A DNA stretch of 64,000 bases from contig JALDNG010002883.1 in NCBI GenBank assembly GCA_024349245.1, positions 16,073 through 80,072 of the forward strand, in the 5' to 3' direction. This DNA comes from Neodontobutis hainanensis (Eukaryota; Chordata; Actinopteri; Gobiiformes; Odontobutidae). Under the pieces are notes generated by a model. The model was not told the DNA's origin. It was given only the letters and a program-made list of their open reading frames with translations, and made no database searches. The translations under genes were made by a program, and so were the position numbers. Positions 24,564 to 37,878 of the stretch are shown piece by piece. Numbering within the stretch: the first letter of the stretch is position 1; the number at the start of each line of letters is the position of its first letter.

Positions 24564-26324
24564 ACATGAGTATTAGAAAAGACTGTAGACATGCTTTAGA
24601 ACAGAGTGTAGAGGTCCAGTAGTACAGACTCTAGACGACCATTAGAACAAACTCTAGATGTGCAGTAGAAGAGACTTTAAAGTACAGTAGTACAGAAAGT
24701 TGACAATTATTAAAAGAGACTGTAGGACGTGCAGTAGAACAGACTCTAGACAATTATTAGAACAGACTGTAGACATCCAGTAGAACAGACTGTAGATGTG
24801 CATTAGAGGAGACAGTAGACGTTTATTAAAACAGACTATAGTCGTGCAGTAAAACAGACTGTAGAAGTACAATAGAACAGAATGTAGAGGTGCAGTTGAA
24901 GAGACTGTAGACATGCAGTTGAACATACTTCAGAGCAGCAGTAGTACAGACTCTAGATTGGCTTTAGAACAGACTGTAGACGAGCATTAGAACAGACTGT
25001 AAACGTCCAGTAGAACAGACTGACAATGTGCAGAAGAATAGACTGTAGAGATGCACTAGTACAGACTGTAAACGCATTAGAACAGACTGTATATGAGTAT
25101 TAGAAAACACTCTAGACATGCTTTAGAACAGACTGTAGAGGTGCAGTAGTTCAGACTATAGACTAGCATTAGAACAGACTATATATGAGTATTAGAAAAT
25201 ACTCTAGACATGCTTTAGAACAGACTGTAGAGGTGCAGTTGTTCAGACTATAGACGAGCATTAGAACAGACTGTAGATGTGCAGTAGAAGAGACTGTAGA
25301 GCTGCAGTATTATAGACTGTCGACAATTATTAGAAAGGACTGTAGACGTGCAGTAGAGCGGACTGTAGACAATTATTAGAACAGACTGTAGACTTGCAGT
25401 AGAACAGACTGATGATGCTGCAGAAGAATAGACTTTAAAGGTGCATTACTACAGACTGTACACGAGAAATAGAACAGACTGTATATGAGTATTAGAATAG
25501 ACTGTAGACATGATTTTAGAACAGACTGTAGAGGTGCAGTAGTACAGACTCTAGACAAGTAGTAGTTCAGACTGTCGACTTGCATTAGAACAGACTGTAG
25601 ATGTGCATTAGAACAGACTGTAGATGTACAATAGAACAGACTGTAGAGGTGCAGTTCAACAGACTGTAGACGTGCAGTTGAACAGTCTTCAGAGCAGCAG
25701 TAGTACAGACTCTAGATTGGCTGTAGAACAGACTGTAGACGATCATTAGAATAGACTGTAAACGTCTAGTAGAACAGACTGTCAATGTGCAGAATAATAG
25801 ATTCTAGAGGTGCAGTAGTACAGACTGTAGATGAGCATTAGATCAGACTGTATATGAGTATTAGAAAACACTGTAGACATGCTTTAGAACAGACTGTAGA
25901 GGTCTAGTTGTACAAACTGTAGACGAGCATTAGAACAGACTGTAGAGGAACAGTAGAACAAACTGTAGAGGTCGAGTAGTAAAGACTGTTATTGGGTAAT
26001 AGAACAGGCGATATTCGAGCAATAGAACAGACTATAGATGTGCAGTAGTACAGACTGTAAGAAGCAGTAGTACAGAATGTAGACAATTATTAGAACAGAC
26101 AGGCGTGCAGTAGAAAAGACTGTACGAGCATTAGAACAGACTGTAAGCGTCCAGTAGAACAGACTGACGATGTGCAGCAGAATAGACTGTAGTGGTGCAG
26201 TAGTACAGACTGTAGACGAGCATTAGAACAGACTGTATATGAGTATTAGAAAACACTGTAGACATGCTTTACAACAGACTGTAGAGGTGCAGTAGTTGAC
26301 TGTAGATGAGCATTAGAACAGACT
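24536..26324 (-). repeat. 23-bp satellite array, minus-oriented block (copy B)
   Basis: Matches 4186-5980 of copy A closely. It stops where copy A continues, at TGAGCATTAGAACAGACTGT. Minus-strand frames of 60 to 90 codons are repeat-derived. Confidence 0.93.
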
Positions 26325-26349
26325 GTATATGTATACTGTATATGTATAC
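26325..26349. repeat. AT-rich junction filler
   Basis: GTATATGTATAC occurs twice in a row here, between the array and a truncated LTR. It is absent from copy A. It looks like templated filler at a rearrangement breakpoint. Confidence 0.6.
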
Positions 26350-27051
26350 GACGCTGAGGCTAAAAGGCTTGGCTAGTTGTGACAGTAACGAGATGCTTTT
26401 GAATCTCTCCGGGCCCACGGCAGCCCCTCTGGAGAGTGGAAACAGCAGGCCATCCTGGAGGCGACAAGCGTCAACAGTTGCGACAGGGTTCGGACAACCT
26501 ATAGACCTCTCGTCGCTAAGATCTGAGACCAATCACGACCCCCAGGGTGAGTCTAAATGTTAGTTACACAAGTTTGGCGTCTAACTGTCTAAACATAACA
26601 GCCTTGGCCTCAGAAACCGTCATCGAACCCCTTTAAAGCGCTCCGTAACAGCCCCTCATCTAATAATAGAGTTAATAATCAATAGGCCTACTTTCTTTTG
26701 TTTCACAAAATCCTCTGAAAGTAAAGTGTTTTATCGTTCTTTGATTTACCCATTCATGTGTAAATAATTATCCCTTTGTGTCATTTCCTGTCATTATTCA
26801 CTGTTTAAATTTTTATAATCTTTAATAAAACCCCATAAAGACATTTACTGTTTCAATGTTTAATTCATTAATTTTCAGAAGAATTTACTTCCTTTAGATT
26901 AATGAGACTAGACTAAACAGTTTCTCTGGATCTGTTCAAAACTAGAGTGGTGCCCGAAAGAAATTAATATTTTGATAAGCAAAATATTAATTATTAATTT
27001 TCATAATTAATATTCATATTAATTATTAATTAATAAGACCATATTCCTACA
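26350..27051 (+). mobile_element. Truncated LTR (3' third) duplicated with array
   Basis: Matches the 3' ~700 bp of the solo LTR (from about 23,500 to its end), starting at CGCTGAGGC and ending CCTACA. It is followed by the same array block as follows the full LTR. So an LTR-array segment was copied about 2.85 kb downstream; this is not an independent integration. Confidence 0.85.
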
Positions 27052-27385
27052 GTCTACAGTCTGTTCTTCTGCACATCTACAGTCTGTTCTAACTGCACAT
27101 CCACAGTCTGTTCTAATGTAAGTCTACAATCTGTACTACTGCTCATCTATACTCTGTTCTACTGCACGCGTCTACAGTCTGTTCTTATAAACGTCTACAG
27201 TCTGTTATACTACACATCTACAGTCTCTACTACTGCACTTCTAAAGTCTGTTCTAATGCACATCTACAGTCTGTTCTAATGCTCGTCCACAGTCTGTACT
27301 ACTGCATCTCTAGAGTCTATTCTTCTGCACATTGTCAGTCTCTTCTACTAGGCGTTTACAGTCTGTTCTAATGCTCGTCTACAGT
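27052..27385 (+). repeat. 23-bp satellite array, duplicated plus-oriented block
   Basis: Repeats 24205-24535, including the strand switch near 27381-27391. Confidence 0.92.
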
Positions 27386-28152
27386 CTTTACACAAGCATT
27401 AGAACAGACTGTACATGAGTATTAGAAAAGACTGTAGACATGCTTTAGAACAGAGTGTAGAGGTCCAGTAGTACAGACTCTAGACGACCATTAGAACAAA
27501 CTCTAGATGTGCAGTAGAAGAGACTTTAGAAGTACAGTAGTACAGAAAGTTGACAATTATTAAAAGAGACTGTAGACGTGCAGTAGAACAGACTCTAGAC
27601 AATTATTAGAACAGACTGTAGATGAGCATTAGAACAGACTGTATATGAGTATTAGAAAACACTAATAGAAATGCTTTACAACAGACTGTAGAGGTGCAGT
27701 AGAACAGACTGTAGACGTGCAGTAGAACAGACTGTAGTTGAGCAGTAGTACATACTGTATACTTGCATAGGAACAGACTGTATATGTGCATTAGAACAGA
27801 CTGTAGATGTGCAGTAAAACAGACTGTAGACTTGCAATAGAGCAGACTGAAGACGTGCAGTAGAACAGACTTAAGATGCGCTGTAGAACAGACTGTAAAC
27901 ATGCAGTAGAACAGACTGTAGACATGCATTAGAAAAGACTGCAGATGTGCATTAGAACAGACTGTAGATGTGCAGTAAAACAGACCGTAGTTATGCAGTA
28001 GAACAGACTGCATTAGAGCAATAGTACAGACTGTAAACTGGCATTAGAACAGACTGTAGAGGTGCAGTTGTACAGACTGTAGATGTGCAGTAAAACAAAC
28101 TGTAGATGAGCAGTAGTACAGACTGTAGACTTGCATTAGAACAGACTGTAGA
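27386..28152 (-). repeat. 23-bp satellite array, minus-oriented block
   Basis: The first ~215 bp repeat 24544-24760. It then rejoins the copy A order at the equivalent of about 5970 and runs to the unidentified block. A 135-codon minus frame (27606-28013) is repeat-derived. Confidence 0.92.
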
Positions 28153-28848
28153 TGTCAAGTTCTGTGTGTTTTTAACTGACTACAGCTCTGCCCAAACTTG
28201 AAAACTGCTTTATCTCTGATGAATGCAAAGGACAACTCAAAACTGTTCTTTCTTTTTCTTTTTTTCCTAAAGATGATCGGGTGGAACAGAATAGGTTGAT
28301 AACCTTTAAAATACACAAACCAAAGCAGAAATTAGTTGCAAATAAATCACAAATAACTCAATACCACTTCCTCAAATAGTAAATGTCAAACCAAACAGTC
28401 ATTTTAATTAACCTCTCTAATTAAACTTATATAATTTAAACAATACACATGCTTAGAGTAATGTTCACATAAAGTATTCACTATTTGATTTAAATTGGAC
28501 ATTACAACCAAGAAAACAAAATCATACAAAAGTCTTAACTCAACACAAACAAACACACAGTCCACTTTTGTCCTACCAGTTGTGTCCTTGGATAATCAGG
28601 AGCTGTGGTCAAAGTTTCTTTTCCTCAGGAACAAGTGAGATGGCCAACTGAGCTTTTACCAAACATTTCAACTGCCATGCACTCTGTGTGTGCGCGCTGG
28701 TAATTATGGTCCCAAGAGCACTTCCTGGAAGTTGGTTCCATAACCTTTTGATGCGTGGTTGCCCCTGCAGTTTGGGAGTGCTCTTAGTAATTTGAGTAAA
28801 AATAGGCTGAGTGCTCAGGACAACTTGTACCTTGAATTGACATAACAG
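28153..28848. other. Unidentified ~0.7-kb non-satellite block (copy B)
   Basis: Nearly identical to 6503-7196. Visible differences include a 5-bp gap near 28413 and an extra CG near 28693. Same uncertain identity: small transposon or captured host fragment. Confidence 0.6.
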
Positions 28849-29891
28849 TAGATGTGCAGTAAAACAGACTGTAAACGTGCAGTAGAACAGACTGCAGTAG
28901 AGCAGAGGTACAGACTGTAAACTGGCATTAGAACAGACTGTTGAGATGCAGTTGAACAGACAGTAGACGTGCAGTTGAACAGACTGTAGATGTGCATTGG
29001 AACAGACTAAAGGACGTACAATAGAACAGACTGTAGGCGAGCAGTAGAACACACTAAAGACCTGCATTAGAACAGGACGGTGGACGCGAGCATTAGAACA
29101 GACTGTAAAGTCCAGTAGAACAGACTAACAATTAGAACAGATGTGCAGAAAAACAGACTGTAGACGTGCAGTAAAATAAACTGCAGTAGAGCAGTAGTAA
29201 AGACTGTAAACTAGCATTAGAACAGACTGTAGACATGCAGTAGAACAGACTGTAGATGTGCAGTAGAACAAACTGTTGAGGTGCAGTAATACAGACTGCA
29301 AAGCAGCATTATACAGACTGTAGAAGTATAGTAGTACAGACTGTAGATGTGCAGTAGAACAGAATGTAGACGTTTATTAGAACAGACTGTATACCTGCAG
29401 TCGGACAGACTGTAGATGTGCTTTAGAAAAGACTGTAGACGTTTATTAAAAATAGACTATAGTCGTGCAGTAGAACAGACTGTAGACGTGCAATAGAACA
29501 GACTGTAGAGGTGCAGTTGAACAAACTGTAGATGTGCATTAGAACAGACTGTAGATGTGCATTAGAAGAGACTGTAGACAATTATTAAAATAGACAATAG
29601 TTGTGCAGTAGAACAGACTGTAGACAAGCATTAGAAATTACTGTAAACGTCAGTAGAACAGACAATGTGCAGAAGAATAGACTCTAGAGGTGCATTACTA
29701 CAGACTGTAGATGAGCATTAGAACATACTCTATATGAGTATTAGAAAACACTGTAGAAATGCTTTAGAACAGACTGTAGAGATGCAGTTGTATAGATTGT
29801 AGACAAGCATTAAAACAGACTGTAGAAGTGCAGTACTTCAGACTGTAGATGTGCAGTAGAAAAGACTATTGAGGTGCAGTAGTACAGAATG
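28849..29891 (-). repeat. 23-bp satellite array, minus-oriented block (copy B)
   Basis: Counterpart of 7197-8212. It has one extra monomer group near 29510-29540 and ends at the AATGTCGACATT palindrome (29888-29899). Confidence 0.93.
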
Positions 29892-32800
29892 TCGACATTT
29901 ATTATTGCCCTTCTACTGTCTCTTCTAATGCTCGTCTACTGTCTGTATTACTGCACCTCTACAGTCTGTACTAAAGCACATCTAGAGTCTGTTCTAATGC
30001 TCTCGCCCACAGTCTATTCTTATGCAGGTCTTTAGTCTTTACTACTGCACATCTACAGTCTGTTCTAATGGACGCCTACATTCTGTTCTAATGCTCATCT
30101 ACAGTCTGTTCTATTGTACGTCTACAGTCTTTTCTACTGCACATCAACAGTCTGTTCTAATGCTCATCTACAGTCTGTATAACTGCACGTCTACAGTCTG
30201 TTCTACTGCATGTCTACAGTCTAATCTAATGCCATTTTACAGTCTGTACTATTGCTCTACTGCACTCTATTCTACTGCATGTCTACAGTCATTTTTACTG
30301 CACATCTACAATCTGTTCTAATTGTCAGTCTGTTATACAATCTACAGTCTGCACTAATTCTGCTCTGAAGTCTGTTCAACTGCACGTCTACAGTCTGTTC
30401 AACTGTATCTCTACAGTCTGTACTACTGCACTTCTACAGTCTGTTCTAATGCTCGTCTACAGTCTGTATTACTGCACCTCTACAGTCTGTTATAAATGCA
30501 TGTCTACAGTGTTTTCTAAAACTCATATACAGTCTGTTCATTTGCTCATCTACAGTCTGTACTACTGCAGCTCTAGAGTCTATTCTTTTGCACATTGTCA
30601 GTTTGTTCTACGGGACGTTTACAGTCATTTCTATTGCTCGTTTACAGTCTGTTCTAAGGTAATTCTAGAGTCTGTACTACTGCTGCTCTGATTTCTGTTC
30701 ACCTGCACGTCTACAGTCTGTTTTACTGCATATCTACAATCTGTTCTAATTGTCAGTCTGTTCTACTGGACGTTTACAGCCTGTTCTAAAGCTCATCTAC
30801 AGTCTGTTCTAAAGCCAATCTAGAGTCTGTACTACTGCTGCTCTGACATCTGTTCAAATGCACATCTATAGTCTGTTCAACTGCACGTCTACAGTCTGTT
30901 CTAATGCACATCTACAGTCTGTTCTAATGCAAATCTACAGTCTGTACTACTGCTCATCTACAGTCTGTTCTATTGCACGTCTACAGTATGTTCTGTAAAA
31001 AGTCTACAGTCTGTTCTACTACACATCTACAGTCTGTACAACTGCTCTACTGCAGTCTATTCTACTGCACTTCTACAGTCTGTTCTACTGCACGACTATA
31101 GTCTGTATTAATAAATGTCTACAGTCTTTTCTAATGCACATCTACAGTGTGTGCTTGTGGAAGTCTACAGTCTGTTCTAATAATTGTCTAGATTCTGTTC
31201 TACTGCACGCTACAGTCTCTTCTAATAATAGTCAACTTTCTGTACCACAGCACCTCTACAGTCTCTTCTACCGCACATCTACAGTTTGTTCTAGTGGTTG
31301 TCTACAGTCTGTACTACTTCACCTCTACAGTCTGTTGTAAAGCATGTCTACAGTCTTTTCTAATACTAATGTACAGTCTGTTCTAATGCTCGTGTAAAGT
31401 CTTAACAACTGCACCTCTACAGTCTATTATTCTGCACATCATCAGTCTTTTCTAATGCACATCTACAGTCTGTTCTAATGGACGTATACAGTCTGTTCTA
31501 ACGCTCATCTACAGTCTGTTCTATTGTACGTCTACAGTCTCTTATAATGCTACTTTACAGTCTGTACCTCTGCTCTACCGCATTTTGTTCTACTGCACGT
31601 CTACAGTCTTTTTTATAAACGTCTATAGTCTATTCTACTGCATTTCTACAGTCATTACTACTGTACTTCTAAAGTCTATTCTAATGCTCATCAACAGTCT
31701 GTTCTAATGCAAGTCTACAGTCTGTGCTACTGCTCATCTACAGTCTGTACTACTGCACTTCTAAAATCTGTTCTAATGCTCATCTGCAGTCTGTATTACT
31801 GCACCTCTACAATCTGTTCTAAAGCATGTCTACAGTATTTTCTAATACTCATATACAGTCTGTTCTAATGCTCGTATACAGTCTGTACTACTGCACATCT
31901 ACAGTCTCAACTACTGCACTTCTAAAGTCTGTTTCTAATGCACATCTACAGTCTGTTTTACTGCTCATATACAGTCTGTTCTACTGCACGTCTACAGTCT
32001 GTTCTAAAGCCAGTCTAGAGTTTGTTCTACTGCTGCTCTGAAGTCTGTTCAACTGCATGTCTGTAGTCTGTTAAACTGCACCTCTACGTCTGTTCTATTG
32101 TATGTCTACATTCTGTTCTAATGCACATCTACAGTCTGTTCTAATGCAAGTCTACAGTCTGTGCTACTGCTCATCTACAGTCTGTACTACTGCACTTCTA
32201 AAATCTGTTCTAATGCTCATCTGCAGTCTGTATTACTGCACCTCTACAATCTGTTCTAAAGCATGTCTACAGTATTTTCTAATACTCATATACAGTCTGT
32301 TCTAATGCTCGTATACAGTCTGTACTACTGCACATCTACAGTCTCAACTACTGCACTTCTAAAGTCTGTTTCTAATGCACATCTACAGTCTGTTTTACTG
32401 CTCATATACAGTCTGTTCTACTGCACGTCTACAGTCTGTTCTAAAGCCAGTCTAGAGTTTGTTCTACTGCTGCTCTGAAGTCTGTTCAACTGCATGTCTG
32501 TAGTCTGTTAAACTGCACCTCTACGTCTGTTCTATTGTATGTCTACATTCTGTTCTAATGCACATCTACAGTCTGTTCTAATGCAAGTCTACAGTCTGTA
32601 CTACTGCTCGTGTACAGTCTGTACTACTGCACCTCTACAGTCTGTTCTAAAGCATGTCTACAGTCTATTCTAATACTCATACACAGTCTGTTCTAATGCT
32701 CGTCTACAGTCTCTACTAACGGACCTTTAAATTTTATTCTTCTGCAGCATCATTAGTCTGTTTTACTGGACATCTACAGTCTGTTCTATACACGTATATA

Positions 32801-33803
32801 GTCTCTTCAAATACTCGTCCACAGTCTGTTCTAATGCAGTCTGTACTACTGCACATCTATAGTCTGTTCTATTGCTCGAATACAGTCTGTTCTAATGCCC
32901 AATAAAAGTCTTTACTACTCCACCTCTACAGTTTGTTCTACTTCTCCTCTACAGTCTGTTCTACTGCAGGTCTACAGTCTGTTCTAATGCCAGTCTAGAG
33001 TCTGTACTACTGCTGCTCTACAGTCTGTTCTACTGCAAGTCTACATTCTGTTCTACTGCACATCTACAGTCTGTTCTAATGCACATCTACAGTCTGTTCA
33101 ACTGCAAGTCCACTGTCTCTTCTACTGCTCTTCTACAGTCTGTTCTACTGCACTCTAGTCGGTTTTATTAAAGGTCTACAGTCTCTTCTAATGCACATCT
33201 ACAGTCTGTTCTACTGGACGTCTACAGTCAGTTCTAAAGCCAATCTAGAGTCTGTACTACTGCTGCTCTGAAGTCTGTTTAACTGCAAGTCTACAGTCTG
33301 TTCAACTGCACTTCTACAGTCTGTTCTAATGCCATTTTACAGTCTGTACCTCTGCTCTACTGCAGTCTGTTCTATTGCACTTCTACATTCTTTATTGCAC
33401 ATCTACAGTCTGTTCTATTGCACATCTACAGTCTGTTCTAATGCAAGTCTACAGTCTTTACTACTGCTCATCTATGGTCTGTTCTACTGCAGGTCTAAAA
33501 TCTCTTCTAATAAATGTCTACAGTCTGTTCTACTGCACATCTACAGTCTGTAATACTGCACTTCTACAGACTGTTCTAATGCTCGTCTACAGTCTGTATT
33601 ACTGCACCTCTACAGTCTGTTCCAAAGCATGTCTAGTGTGTTTTCTTATACTCAAATACAGTCTGTTCTAATGCTCGTCTACAGTCTGTTAAACTGCACC
33701 TCTACAGTCTGTTCTAAAGCATGTCTATAGTGTTTTCTAATTCAAATATACAGTTTGTTCTAATGCTCGTCTACAGTCTGAACTACTGCTCTTCTACTGT
33801 CTG
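29892..33803 (+). repeat. 23-bp satellite array with 437-bp tandem repeat
   Basis: Counterpart of 8213 to about 11,570. A 437-bp block (19 monomers) from about 31,700 is repeated from about 32,140 with essentially no change; two 71-codon frames at 31826 and 32263 translate identically. This tandem copy is absent from copy A, so it is recent. The array is interrupted at 33,803 by a LINE. Confidence 0.93.
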
Positions 33804-34398
33804 GTCGACAAGCTAAGGGCCTGTGGGTACCTAGAGGCTGGAGAGGACGCTGGCGCTGTGTGTTCGCCGCTTCTCCACTCTGCTCGCCCGCGATTTTTAA
33901 ATTGTGTTTTTAAATTATGCTTATAACTGCAAGGAGCACCTACCTACTACTATTTTCGCTGCTGTGCTGGTGTTGTCTGCTAGCTTGCGCTGTCTGGCTG
34001 ACATCCTCGGTCAGAATGTCGCTCCGCTATTCCAGCTCCCAACCCGTGGACTACATCTCGCAACCACACCTGGATTTAATATCCCCATTATCAAAGAACT
34101 TGGACTCCTTCGTCGTCCGCGGTACATTCATAGAGGATCTGGTCGGAAATTCATCTTCCATAACCATCCAAACAGCTATTCTACAAGCATTCCTTCTCTC
34201 TGGTCATCTGTCGCATGCTTAATGCGCCATCAGAATGCCTCTGCTCCAGTCACTATCAACAATGGAAATATCGCGAGACATCCACTCTCCAGCACGGGAT
34301 CCCCACACTTTGGGTTGGATACATTTCGTGGAGTGGATTCCAGCCTGCGTGGAGTGGATTTTAATGTTTTGTGTCCAGTTCAGAGATTCACCCCTCAG

Positions 34399-35025
34399 TC
34401 ATTGGTTAAATTTGAACTTTTTAACACTCAATCCATCAATAATAAATCTGTACTGATTGAAGAACACATTAGGGAGAAAAGACTTGACTTCATGTGTTTA
34501 ACAGAAACATGGCATTAGCCAGAGGTGTTCTCTGCCCTAAATGAAGCCTGTCCCCCTGGATACAGTTACTTGGAGGCCGCTCGCAGCACCGGCCGTGGTG
34601 GTGGCCTAGCCGTCATTCACCGACAGGACCTGGAGTTGTCCCGCATTACGCTGCCTGCGACATTTTCATGTGAGTGTCTAGCATTTAAATGCAAGCCTCC
34701 TTTTCCAATGACTGTTCTCCTAATTTATCGGCCCCCTAAGCAAAATTCTGTGTTTATCCCGGAAATATCTGATCTCCTCACTACACTTTGTACTACCTCG
34801 GCCAATATTATTATCCTGGGAGATATAAATATTCATGTTGACACCCCCTCATGTCATCTTGCTGCTGATTTTCTTCAGCTGCTAGACTCCTCAACCTACA
34901 ACAACATGTTGATGTCCCCACACATTCCAGGGGACACATACTCGATTTAATCATTTCAAACTCAGCTCTCATCAGTAACCTACAGGTTTATGATCTTGGA
35001 TTTTCAGATCACAAGGTTGTGGCAA
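34399..35025 (+). pseudogene. LINE apurinic-like endonuclease domain, broken
   Basis: The frame shows FNTQSINNKSVLI (motif with N and K), LDFMCLTETW (catalytic E), LLIYRPP, ILGDINIHVD (34816-34837) and, after a frame change, LDLIIS and FSDHKVV. These are the ordered motifs of L2/CR1-clade endonucleases that nick target DNA. An in-frame TAG at 34516-34518 interrupts it, and a frameshift lies near 34,935. Upstream, 33904-34398 is open but not recognisable beyond LINE 5' sequence. Confidence 0.85.
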
Positions 35026-36517
35026 TGGAGTTGCCCTTTCCTTTCTCTCACATCAAACCAAAGAGACAGATCTACTATAGAAAGTTGAAAAACATCAATG
35101 CGGATGTCCTGGTCCAGGACCTTCAACATATCTCCTCTCTTTCCATTGGCCTTTCTGACTTGGTTTCTGTTGCTGACTCGGTGGATTTCTATAACCAGTC
35201 CCTGAGCAGTCTCCTGGACCTCCATGCCCCTCTGATACCAAGGACCGTCTCATTCACACGGTCAGCACCTTGGTACACCTGCGAGCTGCGAAAGATGAAA
35301 GCAGCTGGGCGTGTCCTTGAGCGGCGGTTCAAGGCTTCTGGACTGACTGTTCACAAACAGGCATACAGGGAACAAAGAGGGCTTATGCAGAAGCTCTGAA
35401 AGACGCGCGGTCACGGTATTATTCCACTATTATCAATAACAGTCCTGGAAACTCAAAACAACTTTTTTCAACAATAAACCACTTTCTCAAACCCCCCGTA
35501 CTCTCCCACTATGAGACCACTGAGGAGAGGTGTAATATGTTTATTACCTTTTTCAAACAAAAAGTAAATAATATCCGCTCTCAACTCACTACCACTGCTG
35601 CTCTGCCTCCTCCAACGGAAGATCCAGCATTGAAGATTGTCCAGCCCCTCAGCTCTTTCACTGATGTCACACAGGAAGAAGTGGAGGATGTTATCAGAAA
35701 GATGAAGCCGGCCACCTGTGCCCTGGATCCTTTCCTTCCACTCTGCTGAAGGCCAACCTCTCTGTTGTCTCTCCATTTATCACCAAGATAATAAAAACTC
35801 CCTTCTGGTTGGTCATATCCCATCCACATTAAAAACCGCTGTCATCAAACCTCTACTTAAAAACAACTATGGACCCTGAAGTCCTCTGCAACTATAGGCC
35901 CATCTCAAACCTACCATTTCTATCAAAGGTTTTGGAAAAAATAGTTGCAGTACAACTTCATACTCACCTCAAAAACAATAACCTGTTTGAAAAATTTCAG
36001 TCGGGTTTCCGCCTGGTCATAGCACTGAAACATCCTTGGTCAGGATCACCAATGACCTTCTGATGGCGGCAGATACTGGTTCCCCATCACTACTTATCCT
36101 GCTAGATCTAACAGCTGCTTTTGACACAGTAGACCACAACATTCTTCTACACCGCCTGAAATACACCATTGGACTTTCAGAAAATGTTTACGACTGGTTC
36201 ATTTCATATCTGACTGGCAGAACTGAGTACGTTGCCCTGGGCAAAGCCAAATCACTCACTCATAATGTCACCTGTGGTGTTCCTCAGGGCTCTGTGCTGG
36301 GTCCCACACTTTTCTCCATTTACATGCTCCCCCTTGGTAAAATCATTAGTAGACATGGTATATCATTCCATTGTTATGCTAATGATACGCAGCTGTATTT
36401 AAGGACAACCTCCACTTTCTCTGCTCCCCTACAAACATCCACATTGACCACCTGCCTGGAAGAGATAGAGATTTGGATGAAGCTCAATTTCCTTCAGTTA
36501 AATTGCTCTAAAACTGA
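35026..36517 (+). pseudogene. LINE reverse transcriptase, broken and catalytically altered
   Basis: Frames in sequence carry YYRKLKNINADVL and, later, NYRPISNLPFLSKVLEKI, LLDLTAAFDTVDH, GVPQGSVLGPTLFS and the catalytic loop. That loop reads YAND at 36375-36386 where this family has YADD, so one metal-binding aspartate is an asparagine. Frame changes lie near 35,399, 35,745 and 36,040. The enzyme would have copied LINE RNA by target-primed reverse transcription. The domain is cut by the provirus after LQLNCSKT and resumes at 52375. Confidence 0.87.
36514..36517 (+). repeat. Target-site duplication CTGA of the provirus, left
   Basis: CTGA before the LTR is repeated at 52375-52378 after the other LTR. 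Removing one copy and the provirus rejoins the LINE. Confidence 0.9.
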
Positions 36518-36579
36518 TGTAGTGAATATGGTCTCGTTGATGAATAATTAATATGAATATGAATTATGAAAATTAATAA

Positions 36580-36606
36580 TTAATATTTTGTTTATGAAAA
36601 TATTAA
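36580..36606 (-). promoter_or_regulatory. Conserved U5 hairpin in provirus 3' LTR
   Basis: Same 10-bp stem as at 18095-18121 (TTAATATTTT / AAAATATTAA) but with a loop changed at two or more of seven positions. Stem kept and loop free suggests a structured RNA or DNA element. Confidence 0.55.
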
Positions 36607-37878
36607 TTTCTTTCGGGGCACCACCTTAGTTTTAACAGTTCTAAGGAAACTGATTATGTTTGATAAGTCTCAATACTGAAGGAATGAATCCTAACTCGTT
36701 TTCAGACCAAATCTTAATTAAACAATGAAACAAGAAATGTCTTTATGGGGTTTTATTAAAGATTATAAAAATTAAAATATGAATAATAACAGTGGAGAGG
36801 ACATAAAGGGATAATTAGGGCAAATGATGAAAATAAAACATTGATTGACGATGGCACAATGGTTATACCTTTGATGGAACAGAAAGTTTAATTCTTTTGA
36901 ATTTTTTTAATTACCTAGAGTTCTTACGGAGAGAAAAAGGGAAGTTTAAATGACTTAGCTCAAAGGAACTATTGACGGGGTTTTGTATGGTGTAAGGGAA
37001 GAGGTTCTGCTGGGCCTTTTAAAGACAAATTACAGGGTTACACCGCCAACTTCTGTGTCACGTGCTAACTCACTCTGTCGATTGGTGGTTCGGTGCCAGT
37101 CGTCCGAGAAGGGCAAGATCCAAAGGTCCGCTTTAGAACTTCCCGCTGGTTAAACTGACGGTTCCTGCCAAACGAGATGGTTGTCACGTGTCCACTGATC
37201 CCACGGGCCTTGGAGCTCCGTCGTCGGGAAAGAAAGGCGTTCTGTTATTGTCTTTGAGTAAGAGGGCCTCTGCCAGCAGTCGAGACTAAAGTCTTTAACA
37301 AAAAGTGTTCGTTGAAGAAGCTTAAACTGGTCTTTTCTTGATTAACGAGGGCTGTTTGTTTAGCGGACTCGTTTTAACTTAAAGAACTACAAAATTTTCA
37401 CTTCCGTCGCGTGGTTACGTAGTTCCGTAAAAGTTTTCAAAACAAAATATCAAATGCGTTGAGTCGTCAAAAATAAAGTCACTTAACACAGGACTGTGTT
37501 ACGTGGTTTCAAGCTTAAAAGTTACGAAGCGATAAATACAAAAACTTAGTAGAAAAGTAGACAAGATTACGCGAACAAGAGTGTGCAAAGCGTTGCGAAA
37601 AGAGAAGAGTACAGAAACGAGTTTAACATGAAGAAGAAGCGAAGCTAAACTAGAATTTCCGGCGCGCACCATCTTTTCTACTGGCCGAAAAGAGGCGTGT
37701 TTCACACGGTTTGGGGAAAGAGGGGCGTTTACTGAAAGTTTTGGAGTTTTTAATAAACTTTCTCTGTCCCATCAAATAAACAACTTAAACACATTTTAAG
37801 AACGTATTGCTTCTGCATTGTATCATATCTGTATGGGGAATATCGTTACCAATCTTTAAAGACTAAACACATATTACA

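Larger units (their letters stand above)
33804..36517 (+). mobile_element. L2-type LINE, 5' part
   Basis: Begins after CTTCTACTGTCTG of the array and carries 5' sequence, endonuclease and most of reverse transcriptase. It is interrupted at 36517 by a provirus and continues at 52375. The homologous array site without the insertion is near 11,560-11,580. A few array bases seem lost at the site, and I see no clear target duplication. Confidence 0.88.

Noticed and set aside
26306..26563. Frames over the truncated LTR (85-87 codons, both strands)
   Set aside because: They cross the filler and the LTR fragment. The same DNA in the full LTRs has no such frame.
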